Below, piece by piece: positions 42,164 through 51,595 of a stretch of DNA of 64,000 nt. The notes beneath the pieces were generated by a model, which had not been told where the DNA came from, made no database searches, and worked only from the letters and a program-made list of their open reading frames with translations. Position numbers and translations under genes: made by a program. Source of the DNA: Chloroflexota bacterium (lineage in GTDB: Bacteria; Chloroflexota; Anaerolineae; Promineifilales; Promineifilaceae); NCBI GenBank assembly GCA_003696605.1, contig RFGV01000013.1:1-64000 (forward strand), in the 5' to 3' direction. Each line of letters starts with the position of its first letter. Within the stretch, counting starts at the first letter, position 1.

Positions 42164-43171
42164 CTACAAATAGCCATTTTCTTTCAACCATATTTCAGCC
42201 TGTTTCATGCCCTCATCAAGTGACACACGGGGGGAATAGCCCAGTAGTTGTTGTGCCTTGGTGGTGGGGAAGCTGGCAGGCAGAATATAAAATTCCAATC
42301 TTTCGCGGGTAAGGGGGAGCCCTAGATGGAGTTTTTCGTTGGCCAGTGCCAGTAACCGGGCTGCCCACAGGGGGATGCGGCGTGCCGGGCGGCCACTCAT
42401 GCGGGCATAGAAGTCGAAAAAGGTGCGCCAGTCAACTGGTGGATCACAGAAATTGAACGCTTCACCAGGGGCATTGGGAGAAACGGCCGTTAACAACATG
42501 CCATCCACCAGATTGTCGATATAAATCGGGTAGGCATGACCGGAGCCATCTCCAAAGATAACCGGCGTGCCTTGTTGCACCAGTTTGAGCAAGCCGACTG
42601 TCCAACTTTGAGCACGGGGACCATACACCATGCCGGGTCTGACCACCACCAACGGTAGCCCCAGTTCGTCGGCCAATTCACGAGCACGCATTTCCCCAAT
42701 GGCTTTGGTACGGCCGTAAGCATCCCGCTGGTTTGGGTTTAGGGGATGCGATTCGTCCACGTTCAGGTGTTTTGGGGGGCCATAAGCGTTAATTGAGCTA
42801 ACCAGAATCAGGCGGGATACGCCCGCCATGGCCGCCAATCGCACCACATTTTCGGTGCCGGTTACATTCACAGCATAGGCAGATTGGGCGTCACCAGAGC
42901 GGTCACCCAGCCAGGCTGCCACATGAAAGACAATGTGCTGGTCAGCAACGGCCGTTTTCATGGCGGCTTCGTCCAGCAAATCGGCTGCCAGCAGACGAAC
43001 ACCGGCCTCTTGCAAAAAACCAGCTTTCTCCAGGTGGCGTCCTGTGCCGGTGACAATGGCGCCCTCTTCGGTAGCGAGCCGTTGTGCCAGCCGGCCACCA
43101 ATAAAACCAGTGGCACCAGTGACTAATACCCGTTTCCCTTTAAGTGCGTTATTGATGTAAGACATAGCCAT
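42164..43171 (-). CDS. NAD(P)-dependent epimerase/dehydratase (extended SDR)
   Basis: The 335-residue protein has the dinucleotide fold G-A-T-G-F-I-G-G near residue 18, and the catalytic Tyr and Lys in Y-G-R-T-K-A-I-G near 152. C-terminal features are of the 3-beta-hydroxysteroid dehydrogenase/isomerase or nucleotide-sugar epimerase group. A start at the second Met (43165) has better spacing from AAGG. The sugar or sterol-like substrate is not determined. It lies between the methyltransferase and sulfotransferase genes. Confidence 0.88.
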   Translation of the reverse strand: MAMSYINNALKGKRVLVTGATGFIGGRLAQRLATEEGAIVTGTGRHLEKAGFLQEAGVRLLAADLLDEAAMKTAVADQHIVFHVAAWLGDRSGDAQSAYAVNVTGTENVVRLAAMAGVSRLILVSSINAYGPPKHLNVDESHPLNPNQRDAYGRTKAIGEMRARELADELGLPLVVVRPGMVYGPRAQSWTVGLLKLVQQGTPVIFGDGSGHAYPIYIDNLVDGMLLTAVSPNAPGEAFNFCDPPVDWRTFFDFYARMSGRPARRIPLWAARLLALANEKLHLGLPLTRERLEFYILPASFPTTKAQQLLGYSPRVSLDEGMKQAEIWLKENGYL

Positions 43172-43181
43172 TTACCTTATT

Positions 43182-44315
43182 CTACACAGCTTGTCCGTCT
43201 TTAGCGGGGAGCATTTCATATCCCCAGGCATCAAAGGCAAATCCCCATTCCTGGTTCACTTGTTCGATTTCAGCCGCGGTGAGCGTGTAGGGGGGGGGCG
43301 GTTGGAATGGGCCATTTTGTACAAAGCGTTGCAAGCGGGGTTCAGCCGTTTCCCATCCCGGTAGCCGCAAGCTGGTATAAATTCGGTGCAATTCCGGCAA
43401 TGGCGCGGCGGATAACGCTTCCAGTTTGATTTCTACCAGGTTTTCCGATGGAATCAAATGGCGTGTCTGCAAATATTCTTGCATCAGTTGCCGATAGAAG
43501 GAGAACATAATTTGGTCAACTTCAGCTTCTGTGATGTCTTGTAAAGACGTCATTGGCAAAATTTTACGGTAAAACTTGTGTGCTGACTTGTACACTTTAT
43601 AGGGGTTACGCAAGATAAAGATAAAGCGTGCGTCTGGGAACATTTCCAGCAAAATGGGGACCCGACCGGTGTTGGGGGGATTTTTCAGGAGCAAGGGTTT
43701 GTCCCCCCCGTAGAAGATCAGGGATTGTAGTAGCTGACGGTAACAGGATTTCCATGCTTCCCGCTCTTTGGGAGACGCGTCTCGGAAGAAGACATACCGG
43801 TTTAGAAAAAATTGGGCCTGGCGGGGAAATGACCAGAAATGGTATAGAGAATAAGGGCTGAGATTGGCGAGGGCAAACTCTTCTTCTGACGGGACGTTGG
43901 GGTTAAATGCCTGACGACTGAGATAATGTTGAGAGGGGCCAAGACGGCGGAATAGTTTTTCCAGTATTGGGCCAGCAGGCAGGAATAGTTCTGGTGCCAT
44001 AATTTGGGTTAGGGTGATGTGAATGAAGGCGGGGTCTTGGCTAAGAAGGTTGTATAAGTAGGTTGTGCCATTGCGCCAGTGGCCGAGAATGAAGAGGGGA
44101 GGATGGTTGATAGGGGTTTGGCGCACAAAACGGCCGTAACGGATTCGGCCATACCAGCGTAGTGGGGCTGTCCAGGTTGTATTGACCAGAACAAACAGAA
44201 ATCGTCGCCAGTATGGGCGATCTATCCCATGTTGACGAACAAGTGAGAGCAGGTTACGTAATGAGCCAAACGCCATGGGCTGTTTGGTATTGGAAGGGTG
44301 TTTGGGTAGGTTCAT
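43182..44315 (-). CDS. Sulfotransferase
   Basis: The 377-residue protein has the PAPS 5'-phosphosulfate loop L-G-H-W-R-N-G-T-T near residue 77. The 3'-phosphate segment is F-I-F-I-L-R-N-P-Y-K-V-Y-K-S near 230. It should transfer sulfate to a carbohydrate or lipid hydroxyl. The C-terminus N-Q-E-W-G-F-A-F-D-A-W-G-Y recurs in the remnant immediately upstream. Confidence 0.9.
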   Translation of the reverse strand: MNLPKHPSNTKQPMAFGSLRNLLSLVRQHGIDRPYWRRFLFVLVNTTWTAPLRWYGRIRYGRFVRQTPINHPPLFILGHWRNGTTYLYNLLSQDPAFIHITLTQIMAPELFLPAGPILEKLFRRLGPSQHYLSRQAFNPNVPSEEEFALANLSPYSLYHFWSFPRQAQFFLNRYVFFRDASPKEREAWKSCYRQLLQSLIFYGGDKPLLLKNPPNTGRVPILLEMFPDARFIFILRNPYKVYKSAHKFYRKILPMTSLQDITEAEVDQIMFSFYRQLMQEYLQTRHLIPSENLVEIKLEALSAAPLPELHRIYTSLRLPGWETAEPRLQRFVQNGPFQPPPPYTLTAAEIEQVNQEWGFAFDAWGYEMLPAKDGQAV

Positions 44316-44392
44316 ATTCTCTTGTGGTACACCATTTGGTTATGATATTTATTGGTTGCTGTGATGGTCGGGCTGATGTTGGTTAAGGTGTC

Positions 44393-44530
44393 TGACCATC
44401 TTGCGGTGGCAACATTTTATATCCCCATTGTTCAAAAGAAAAGTCCCAGGTCTGATTGATTTGTGTCATTTTTGTTACCGAAAGTTGGGGGCAGGTGCGT
44501 ACTGTGGGCAGCAAAGGGGTGTTTTTGAGA
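44393..44530 (-). pseudogene. 3' remnant of a second sulfotransferase gene
   Basis: Read on the minus strand to a TAA at 44395-44393, this stretch gives about 45 residues ending N-Q-T-W-D-F-S-F-E-Q-W-G-Y-K-M-L-P-P-Q-D-G-Q-T-P. This lines up with the end of the neighbouring sulfotransferase (N-Q-E-W-G-F-A-F-D-A-W-G-Y-E-M-L-P-A-K-D-G-Q). It has no start or upstream domain and begins at the end of the next gene. It is best explained as a truncated tandem duplicate. Confidence 0.8.
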
Positions 44531-44531
44531 G

Positions 44532-45680
44532 TTATGTTTCCTCATCATAAAATAGTTCGGCTTTGATTTCGTCTTCATCTTCCAGATTGCCACCCAGGGC
44601 GCCAGCGAGAACGCCGATGATAGCCATAAAAGCCGCATGATTGATAAGCAGGCGACTGTCTAGTTTGTTTTGGCCTACCCAACCAGCTACAATCCCATTG
44701 GGCAAGATACTAGCGACAAGGAAAGATACCACAAATAGTACAAACCAGAGAGCAACCATCCCTAGTAATAAAGTCCCAAATACGACAATACGGGTGCGGC
44801 TGAGTTGTTCGCGCCAGCCAATTTCGCGGGAGATTTGCCCCAGATTTTGGCCGGTGAAAATGAAGAAGGTGGCTAACAGAATGGCGATGATTGTACCCAT
44901 CAGAAGTCCTGTGGGTGGAATGTTGACGCCAATTTCCCATGATTCGGCTGCCAATAAGAGGAATACCAGAGATACGGCCGTTGCTGCTGTCAGCCGCCCC
45001 ATCTGAAAGGGTAGTAACCAGGGGGAATACCCCAGAATATCCACGAGAATACTGCGTGAATCGGCACGGAATGCACGCCACTGGAAGATAATCCAATGCC
45101 ATTGTTGAGATTGTTCTTCCAATCGTTTGTCGGCGACTTCTTCCAGACGGTCAATGACGATTGTTTTTTGTGGGGCAGGGAATTGGGTAATTGTTAAATC
45201 GGTCGGATTTTCTGGGGGGTGCATTGGGCCTTCGGTTTCGTGTTCCAGTCCCCACAGGTGTCCCAGTAGATGTAGGGCCAGTCCGACAAGGCGGTCAGCG
45301 AGTTGCCCGGCATGGCCCAGATGGGCACTGGAGAGAACGGCCGTTTCCAGCGCCGATGAAGGGACACCGATTGTCAAAATTCGATCACGTGGCTCCAAAT
45401 CATTAGGCACAACCACCAGTGCATAATCCCAACCGTTGTGAATCTTCTCTTGTGTGCCCAATTCCAACAGTGGCAACGGGTTCAATGCACCCTTGGGAGC
45501 ATATCGGTGACGATGTACATATACTACTTCCCACACAAACTGCGGAAATTGTTCTGTCAGCGTCGTTTGCAACCGTTCAGATGCTACCTTGTATGCCTGC
45601 AGAATGTGGGGATCGCGTACATCTGCGGCTATAACCCAGCCAATTTGTACATGGGAAGCAGGATGAATTTTTGTATGCAT
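44532..45680 (-). CDS. Membrane protein with a degenerate metzincin-like motif
   Basis: The 382-residue protein (ATG 45680; a TTG at 45689 is possible) has a soluble N-terminal domain and about five C-terminal helices (from residue 225). Near residue 138 is H-L-L-G-H-L-W-G-L-E-H, which matches the metzincin zinc pattern HExxHxxGxxH except that the catalytic Glu is Leu. It may bind zinc without hydrolysis or have a displaced base. A -10-like TATAGA ends about 10 bases before the ATG, so the message may be leaderless. Confidence 0.8.
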   Translation of the reverse strand: MHTKIHPASHVQIGWVIAADVRDPHILQAYKVASERLQTTLTEQFPQFVWEVVYVHRHRYAPKGALNPLPLLELGTQEKIHNGWDYALVVVPNDLEPRDRILTIGVPSSALETAVLSSAHLGHAGQLADRLVGLALHLLGHLWGLEHETEGPMHPPENPTDLTITQFPAPQKTIVIDRLEEVADKRLEEQSQQWHWIIFQWRAFRADSRSILVDILGYSPWLLPFQMGRLTAATAVSLVFLLLAAESWEIGVNIPPTGLLMGTIIAILLATFFIFTGQNLGQISREIGWREQLSRTRIVVFGTLLLGMVALWFVLFVVSFLVASILPNGIVAGWVGQNKLDSRLLINHAAFMAIIGVLAGALGGNLEDEDEIKAELFYDEET

Positions 45681-45748
45681 AAGGAACAAGTCTATAAAAT
45701 CAGCAAAAAACGGGCAACTTCTCCGGAAAAGAAGTAGAAAATATGTGC

Positions 45749-45754
45749 TATAAT
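45749..45754 (+). promoter_or_regulatory. Extended -10 promoter of dinG
   Basis: TGC followed by TATAAT lies 35 bases upstream of the ATG at 45789. No good -35 is seen, which is usual for an extended -10. A GAGGTAA ribosome site follows. Confidence 0.6.
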
Positions 45755-45788
45755 TATTTCTTATGCCAGAATCAAGTGAGGTAACAAT

Positions 45789-48605
45789 ATGCCCACAACA
45801 TTTGTAGCCATTGACCTGGAAACAACCGGGTTAGACCCGGAAAGTGACACTATTATTGAGGTGGCTGCGGTGACTTTTCAGGGGGCAGATGTGCTGGATG
45901 AATTTACGACGCTGGTTAATCCGCAACGGCCGATTCCCCCACAAATTACGCGCCTGACGGGTATTACCAACAGTATGGTAACCGACGCCCCCACTATGTT
46001 TAATGTCCGTTCTCGTTTGCGGCAGGTATTGGGTAATCATGTGCTGGTAGGACACAATGTCAGATTTGACCTGGGATTTTTGCAGGCAGAAAGTCTGGCC
46101 ACACGAAATCTGGCGATTGATACGCTTACCCTGGCCACAATTTTGGTGCCGGAAGCAGGCCGGTATGGCTTGGATGCCCTGTCCCGACATCTGAATTTGC
46201 CCCGACCAGAGGGTGGGCAGTCGCACCGGGCTCTGGATGATGCGATCCTCACTGTGGAGTTGTTTTTGGCTTTGTGGGAACGGGCTTTGCAATTGCCGCC
46301 GATTTTGTTGCAAGAGATTGTCGAAGCAGGGCGGCGAATTAACTGGCCGGAGACGATATTTTTTGAGGAAGCACTAACGGCCGTTACTGGCAATAAATCG
46401 TTATCCCGTCGCCGTCTGTCCCGCTTATTCGCGCCTACTCCCCCCGAAGGAAAGCCACTGGTCCCACGTGATGAGTTGACACTGCTCGATGTCGAGACAA
46501 TTTCTGGTATGTTACGACCAGGTGGTAATTTCAGTCGCGCTTTCCCTGCCTTTGAATATCGTCCCCAACAAGTGGAGATGGTGGCAGCAGTGGCAGAAGC
46601 GTTTAATCAGGGGGAGCATATTTTAATTGAAGCCGGAACCGGAACGGGGAAGAGCATTGGCTATTTGTTACCGGCTGTATTTTGGGCGCATCAAAACGGC
46701 CGTCGTGTTGTCATTTCCACCAACACTATCAACCTGCAAGACCAATTGATTCACAAAGATATTCCCGAACTGCAAAAATTGCTTCCCTTTGATATTCGGG
46801 CGTGTGTCCGCAAGGGGCGCAGCAATTACCTGTGTACGCGCTTGTTTCAACAAATGCGGCATAGTGGCCCGACAAATGCAGACGAAATGGCATTGTTTGC
46901 GCGTATTTTGCTTTGGTTGCCCCAAACAGAAACAGGCGATGTGGCCGAACTGAATTTGCGTACAGCGGGTGAACGGATAGCCTGGGCGCGTTTGAGTGCG
47001 GAGAATGCAGCATGTACGGCCGAACAGTGCGCTGTGGAAAATTGTCCGTTGCAACTGGCAAAGCGCCGGGCAGAAACATCTCACCTGATTGTGGTGAATC
47101 ATGCTTTGTTGCTTTCGGATATTGCGACAAATAATCAGGTGTTGCCGGAATTTTATGACCTGATTGTGGATGAGGCGCACCATCTGGAATCGGCCGTTAC
47201 AGAGGGGCTGAGTTTTCGGGCTGACAAACGATATTTAGAAACAATTTTGCGAGAAGTGGCTGAAGCGAAAACCGGTCTGATTGGTGATGTGCAAGGACGG
47301 GTACGGGAAAGTGTACCACCCGCCGTTTTTGCTCAATGGCAAGAGTTGATTGGTGCATTACAGCAAGAAGCTCGCCTGGCTTTGGTGCGCCTGGAAGAGT
47401 TTTTTGATACCTTGCGCTATTTTTTGCAGGATTTTAGTCAAGGTAAGGGGCAGTTTGCGGAACAAATCCGCCTGGTTTCGGCTGTGCGGGCACAACCAGA
47501 TTATTCTGAAGTTGAGTTGTCCTGGGATAATTTGGGGAAGCAGCTAAAGAAGCTGGTGGTGGGATTTGAGGAGTTGGCAACGGGGTTGGCTGAGCTGATA
47601 GAGCAGTTTGATATTACAGATGGGGAAGATTTGGTGGTGGCGTTGGCGAGTAACGGCCGTTCTTTGGAAGAAATTCGCACTCATCTCGATAATATTGTGG
47701 CCACTCCTGATGAAGACCAGATTTATTGGGTAGAAATCTTTCGGGATCGTATTTCGCTTCACGCCGCCCCTCTGCATGTTGGCCCATTGGTAGAAAAATA
47801 TATCTTCATGAACAAGGAGACCGTTATCCTCACATCGGCCACTTTGCGCACTGCACCGCCAGATGCCCGCGAAGAGGCGACATTTGATTATATTCGCCAA
47901 CGCTTGCATGCCAGAGAGGCCAATGAACTGGCCGTCGGCTCTCCCTTTGACTACAAAAATAGCACCTTGCTTTACCTGCCTACCGATATTCCAGAACCAA
48001 ATCAGCCAGGTTATCAGCAATATGTAGAGCAGGCTATTCTGGATGTTGCCAAAGTGTTGGGTGGGCGCACAATGGCCTTGTTTACGTCATACAGCCAGTT
48101 GGCACAAACTGCACGAGCAATTGAGCAGCCATTGTCCGAAATGGGGATTACTTTGTTGGCACAGTCTGAAGGGATGTCGCGGCAGCAAATGTTGGCGCAA
48201 TTTAAGGAAGTTGGTGAAAAGACGGTTTTATTGGGTACACGGTCATTTTGGGAGGGGGTGGATGTGCCGGGTGAGGCTTTGCAAGCGTTGCTAATTGCTC
48301 GCCTGCCGTTTGATGTGCCGTCTGACCCAATTTTTGCAGCCCGTTCAGAAACGTTTGATAGTCCGTTTTTTGAGTATTCGATTCCAGAAGCTGTGTTGCG
48401 TTTTCGGCAAGGGTTTGGCCGCCTGATTCGACGTCAATCGGATGAAGGGGTGGTGGTGGTGCTGGATAAGCGTGTGCTGACCAAGCGGTATGGGCAGTTG
48501 TTTTTGGCGGCATTGCCAGAGTGTACGGTCTTGCGGCAGCGCATTGGTCGGCTGGGGGAATTGACGTTGCGGTGGCTGAATCGGGATAGGACGAAGGTGT
48601 TGTAA
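45789..48605 (+). CDS. dinG: DinG-type ATP-dependent DNA helicase with N-terminal exonuclease domain
   Basis: The 938-residue protein has a DnaQ-like 3'-5' exonuclease (1-165) with D-L-E-T-T-G-L-D and H-N-V-R-F-D. An XPD/DinG helicase follows, with Walker A E-A-G-T-G-T-G-K-S near residue 281 and DEAH at about 460. Four cysteines at about 349, 409, 414 and 419 fit the 4Fe-4S cluster of the family. The exonuclease fusion is that of Bacillus-type DinG. It should resolve unusual DNA structures during repair or replication. A perfect-stem terminator containing two copies of the palindrome follows. Confidence 0.95.
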   Translation: MPTTFVAIDLETTGLDPESDTIIEVAAVTFQGADVLDEFTTLVNPQRPIPPQITRLTGITNSMVTDAPTMFNVRSRLRQVLGNHVLVGHNVRFDLGFLQAESLATRNLAIDTLTLATILVPEAGRYGLDALSRHLNLPRPEGGQSHRALDDAILTVELFLALWERALQLPPILLQEIVEAGRRINWPETIFFEEALTAVTGNKSLSRRRLSRLFAPTPPEGKPLVPRDELTLLDVETISGMLRPGGNFSRAFPAFEYRPQQVEMVAAVAEAFNQGEHILIEAGTGTGKSIGYLLPAVFWAHQNGRRVVISTNTINLQDQLIHKDIPELQKLLPFDIRACVRKGRSNYLCTRLFQQMRHSGPTNADEMALFARILLWLPQTETGDVAELNLRTAGERIAWARLSAENAACTAEQCAVENCPLQLAKRRAETSHLIVVNHALLLSDIATNNQVLPEFYDLIVDEAHHLESAVTEGLSFRADKRYLETILREVAEAKTGLIGDVQGRVRESVPPAVFAQWQELIGALQQEARLALVRLEEFFDTLRYFLQDFSQGKGQFAEQIRLVSAVRAQPDYSEVELSWDNLGKQLKKLVVGFEELATGLAELIEQFDITDGEDLVVALASNGRSLEEIRTHLDNIVATPDEDQIYWVEIFRDRISLHAAPLHVGPLVEKYIFMNKETVILTSATLRTAPPDAREEATFDYIRQRLHAREANELAVGSPFDYKNSTLLYLPTDIPEPNQPGYQQYVEQAILDVAKVLGGRTMALFTSYSQLAQTARAIEQPLSEMGITLLAQSEGMSRQQMLAQFKEVGEKTVLLGTRSFWEGVDVPGEALQALLIARLPFDVPSDPIFAARSETFDSPFFEYSIPEAVLRFRQGFGRLIRRQSDEGVVVVLDKRVLTKRYGQLFLAALPECTVLRQRIGRLGELTLRWLNRDRTKVL

Positions 48606-48643
48606 GCAGGGGTGTAAGTCTTTTTTGTCATACTATCTGGTGT

Positions 48644-48695
48644 AACGGCCGTTTTGACTGGGTCTTGAGTCCTGTTTACAAAACGGCCGTTTTTT
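48644..48695 (+). terminator. Terminator of dinG made from two palindrome copies
   Basis: AACGGCCGTTTTG (48644-48656) pairs with its complement at 48679-48691, giving 13 bp. It is followed by a run of T. Each arm contains a full ACGGCCGT, and alternative pairing within each arm is possible. The 228-base gap to the next gene holds nothing else clear except a ribosome site. Confidence 0.88.
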
Positions 48696-48833
48696 GCCAA
48701 ACTGTTGTTAGCTTCTAGGCAAAGTTCGAAACTTCACATCTGCACGTAGCGTATTATCTCCAAACTTTTCCTCTGAAATTTCAACAATAAGTGAATTTTC
48801 ATCAGGTTCTAGCGTAATAAAAGGAGCGAAAAA

Positions 48834-50846
48834 ATGTCGAAAAAAATACAATTTTATCGGTGGCCAGTATGGTTGCTGATTTTCGTGTTTCTGTTAGTTG
48901 CGTGTGGTGGTGAAGAGCCAACGCCTACCCCTCTCCCAACCAATACCCCACCGCCTACCAATACGCCTGCACCGACTAATACACCAGTGCCTACAGATAC
49001 GCCTACCCCTGTCCCAACAGATACTCCCGTTCCCACACCGACGACATCGCCAACAGAAGGGTTTGCAACTTTTGAGAGCCCAACAGCTGGTTTGATGATG
49101 ATGTATCCCGCCGAATGGGCGAATCAGGAAGCGTTTGGCTTTATCTTTTTTGCCACCGATGCTTCATTGATAGATGAAGGCCCACAAGCGGGTAGTGAGG
49201 GGGCTTTGGTGTTGGTGGTGATGTTGAATGAGGGGGATATTGAAAGCCTGGAGCCAACAGAAGCACTTGACGGGATGATAGCAGAGTTTGATCTGACAGA
49301 AGAGGAGACTGTGCTGGATGGCCCAACGGCCGTTACCGTGAATGGTCAGGCGGGAGCTGTGGCTACGATTCAAGGAAAGACAGATGAAGGAGAAGATTTG
49401 TTTGCCTACGTTGGGTTTGTGACCAATGAAGGGCGTGGTGCGTTTTTCATGGGGGCGACACCAATGGAAACGGCCGAAACCTACGCACCAATTTTCGAGG
49501 CCATGTTTAATTCTATGGAGATAACGGCCATTTCAGGGTCAGAAGCCGCCCCGGAAACGGCCGTGCCCCAGCCAGAAGGCATTCTCCTCTATGGCGACAC
49601 TGTAGAAGGCGAAATTACTGACAATCAGCCTGACGCCTGGAGCTTTGTCGCATTGGCCGGCGAAAGCATAGACATCATCGTACAGCCCCTTAGCGACGAA
49701 CTGGATGTGGTTGTAGATGTATTAAACGAAAATGGCGTTTCCCTTTTGCCCCAACCTGTGGATGAAGCATTCGAGACAGAAGAAATTCGCGATCTCAGCT
49801 TGCCAGCTAACGGTACATATTTCATTGTCATTAGCGGATTTGCCGGTTCCACAGGGCCTTACCGCCTGACACTCGATATGGCTGGTGCCAGAACAGGTAT
49901 AGAAGGCAATATTACATATGGTGACAGGGTAGAGGGTAGCATTGATTTTGAAGACGAAGAATCCAGCTGGACTTTCTTTGGTTTAGCCGGAGACTGGGTA
50001 GATATCACCGTTGTTCCGTTAGACGAAGAACTGGACCTGGTGGTAGATGTACAAGATATGGCCGGGAACTCCATCTTGCCATTGGGACCGAAAGATGATT
50101 CGTTTGACACGGAATTCATTCGCGCCTTGCTCTTGCCAGAAGATGGGGAATATGCCATTGTTGTAACCGGTTTTGCCGGCGGTACTGGTCCGTATGGGCT
50201 GGCACTTGACCTGACGAATGATGGCTTGCCGGGCAGCTTGCTGTTTGCCGGTGGCACGCTGGATTCTGCAGAGGAGGCGCATGTATTTCCATTTACAGCT
50301 TTGGCAGGAGAAAGGGCTACAATTTATGTGGACCCGGAGTTGGAATTGGATGTGATTGTGGCTCTGTACAATGACGATACAGATGAGTTGTTGCAAGAAG
50401 TAGATGACACGAGCGGATTTGAGGAAATTACATTTGAAGTGCCAGAAGATGGAAATTACTATTTTGAGGTACGGCCGTTTGAAGGGACTGCTGGCTCATA
50501 TGAGGCAACAGTTGTGGCTACTGATTTTGTCTTGCTAGAGATAATTGGTGGCGATGCGATATTTGGCCGTTTGGGGGATGACGGCATCATCGAGTACATT
50601 TACGCGCCTGCCCCTGGCACCACTGTTACCTTCGATGTAGAACCCAACGATGAAACTGGTGACTACGCCATTGAAATACTTGATGCCGATGACAATATTA
50701 TTGCAACGGCCGATGCCAATGGAACTGGTGGTGCAGAATCACTCACTTATACCTTTACCAATATGACAGAGGGTGATCTGTTTTTCCTCCGTGTCAGCAA
50801 CTTGCAAGGGGCTGGTGGCGAATTCTGGCTGTTTGTAGAAGAATAA
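48834..50846 (+). CDS. Lipoprotein with Thr/Pro linker and four PPC-like beta domains
   Basis: The 670-residue protein has a signal peptide with lipobox L-L-V-A-C near residue 24, so it is anchored to the membrane surface. A 45-residue linker of P-T and N-T-P repeats follows. A globular domain (about 80-235) resembles the next gene product. Then come four beta-sandwich repeats of about 95-110 residues, the first three with L-A-G-E/D and G-x-Y-x-x-x-V, as in bacterial pre-peptidase C-terminal domains. An AAAAGGAG ribosome site is present. Likely a cell-surface binding protein; ligand unknown. Confidence 0.88.
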   Translation: MSKKIQFYRWPVWLLIFVFLLVACGGEEPTPTPLPTNTPPPTNTPAPTNTPVPTDTPTPVPTDTPVPTPTTSPTEGFATFESPTAGLMMMYPAEWANQEAFGFIFFATDASLIDEGPQAGSEGALVLVVMLNEGDIESLEPTEALDGMIAEFDLTEEETVLDGPTAVTVNGQAGAVATIQGKTDEGEDLFAYVGFVTNEGRGAFFMGATPMETAETYAPIFEAMFNSMEITAISGSEAAPETAVPQPEGILLYGDTVEGEITDNQPDAWSFVALAGESIDIIVQPLSDELDVVVDVLNENGVSLLPQPVDEAFETEEIRDLSLPANGTYFIVISGFAGSTGPYRLTLDMAGARTGIEGNITYGDRVEGSIDFEDEESSWTFFGLAGDWVDITVVPLDEELDLVVDVQDMAGNSILPLGPKDDSFDTEFIRALLLPEDGEYAIVVTGFAGGTGPYGLALDLTNDGLPGSLLFAGGTLDSAEEAHVFPFTALAGERATIYVDPELELDVIVALYNDDTDELLQEVDDTSGFEEITFEVPEDGNYYFEVRPFEGTAGSYEATVVATDFVLLEIIGGDAIFGRLGDDGIIEYIYAPAPGTTVTFDVEPNDETGDYAIEILDADDNIIATADANGTGGAESLTYTFTNMTEGDLFFLRVSNLQGAGGEFWLFVEE

Positions 50847-50898
50847 TGGTCTGGAACGTCAGGAACGTTCTGTCTATAACAATATAAAGGAGAATTTA

Positions 50899-51489
50899 AT
50901 GCAAAAGCGAACAGGACAATATCGGTTATTGTTATTGTTAGCAAGTGTGCTGTTTTTATTGGCTGCTTGTGGGGGCGGAGGTGATGGCGGCAATAGCGAA
51001 CCGATTAACTATGTTACTTACGAAAGCCCAGAGAAAGGCATCACCTTTGAATACCCGGAAGGATGGGCAACAAATGAAGTGCCCGGTGGCGAGATCACGA
51101 TAGCTTCTGATCCTGCCTTGCTGGATGACAGCAATGAATATGAGGGAGGCGCCATTGTTACGGTGTTTGCCGGGCCAGCTGATGCCTTTGAAGGAGAGTT
51201 AACTACGATTTTAGATGATCTGGTGCTTTTCTTGATGGAGGATGATGCCGATCAGGTGGAAATTGTCAATGAGGTGGCTTCTACAACGATCAATGGACAT
51301 GATGCCGCTTCCGTGACGTTATCTGGGCGCGAGGCGTTTACGGATGTGCTGCTGAAGGCGAATGTGATGGCTGGGGCAGATCAGATTGTCTTTGTGGCTG
51401 CCATGTATGATGATGAGAGTGCTGATAAATATGAACCGATTATGGATCATATTTTGAATAGTGTGGAGCTGTCGGCGCCGAGTGAGTAG
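50899..51489 (+). CDS. Small lipoprotein related to the preceding gene
   Basis: The 196-residue protein has a signal peptide with L-A-A-C lipobox near residue 24, a short Gly-rich linker, then a domain with Y-E-S-P-E-K-G-I-T-F-E-Y-P-E-G-W. This parallels F-E-S-P-T-A-G-L-M-M-M-Y-P-A-E-W in the preceding lipoprotein. The two thus share one domain and probably arose by duplication. Conserved W and the T-I-N-G-H/Q motif resemble PsbP-like folds, which is a weak match. AAAGGAG ribosome site and a strong terminator follow the expected layout. Confidence 0.87.
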   Translation: MQKRTGQYRLLLLLASVLFLLAACGGGGDGGNSEPINYVTYESPEKGITFEYPEGWATNEVPGGEITIASDPALLDDSNEYEGGAIVTVFAGPADAFEGELTTILDDLVLFLMEDDADQVEIVNEVASTTINGHDAASVTLSGREAFTDVLLKANVMAGADQIVFVAAMYDDESADKYEPIMDHILNSVELSAPSE

Positions 51490-51515
51490 TTTTTAGATAA
51501 CGTGTTGGGTGATAG

Positions 51516-51546
51516 AGGGCGTTCTGATGAAGAGCGCCCTTTTTTT
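51516..51546 (+). terminator. Terminator of the lipoprotein pair
   Basis: A 10-bp stem (51516-51525 with 51531-51540, one G-T pair) with a 5-base loop is followed by six T. Confidence 0.93.
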
Positions 51547-51595
51547 ATACCAGTGGCGCATCTTTGAGCAGATGGATGGGTTATAAAGGGTAATT

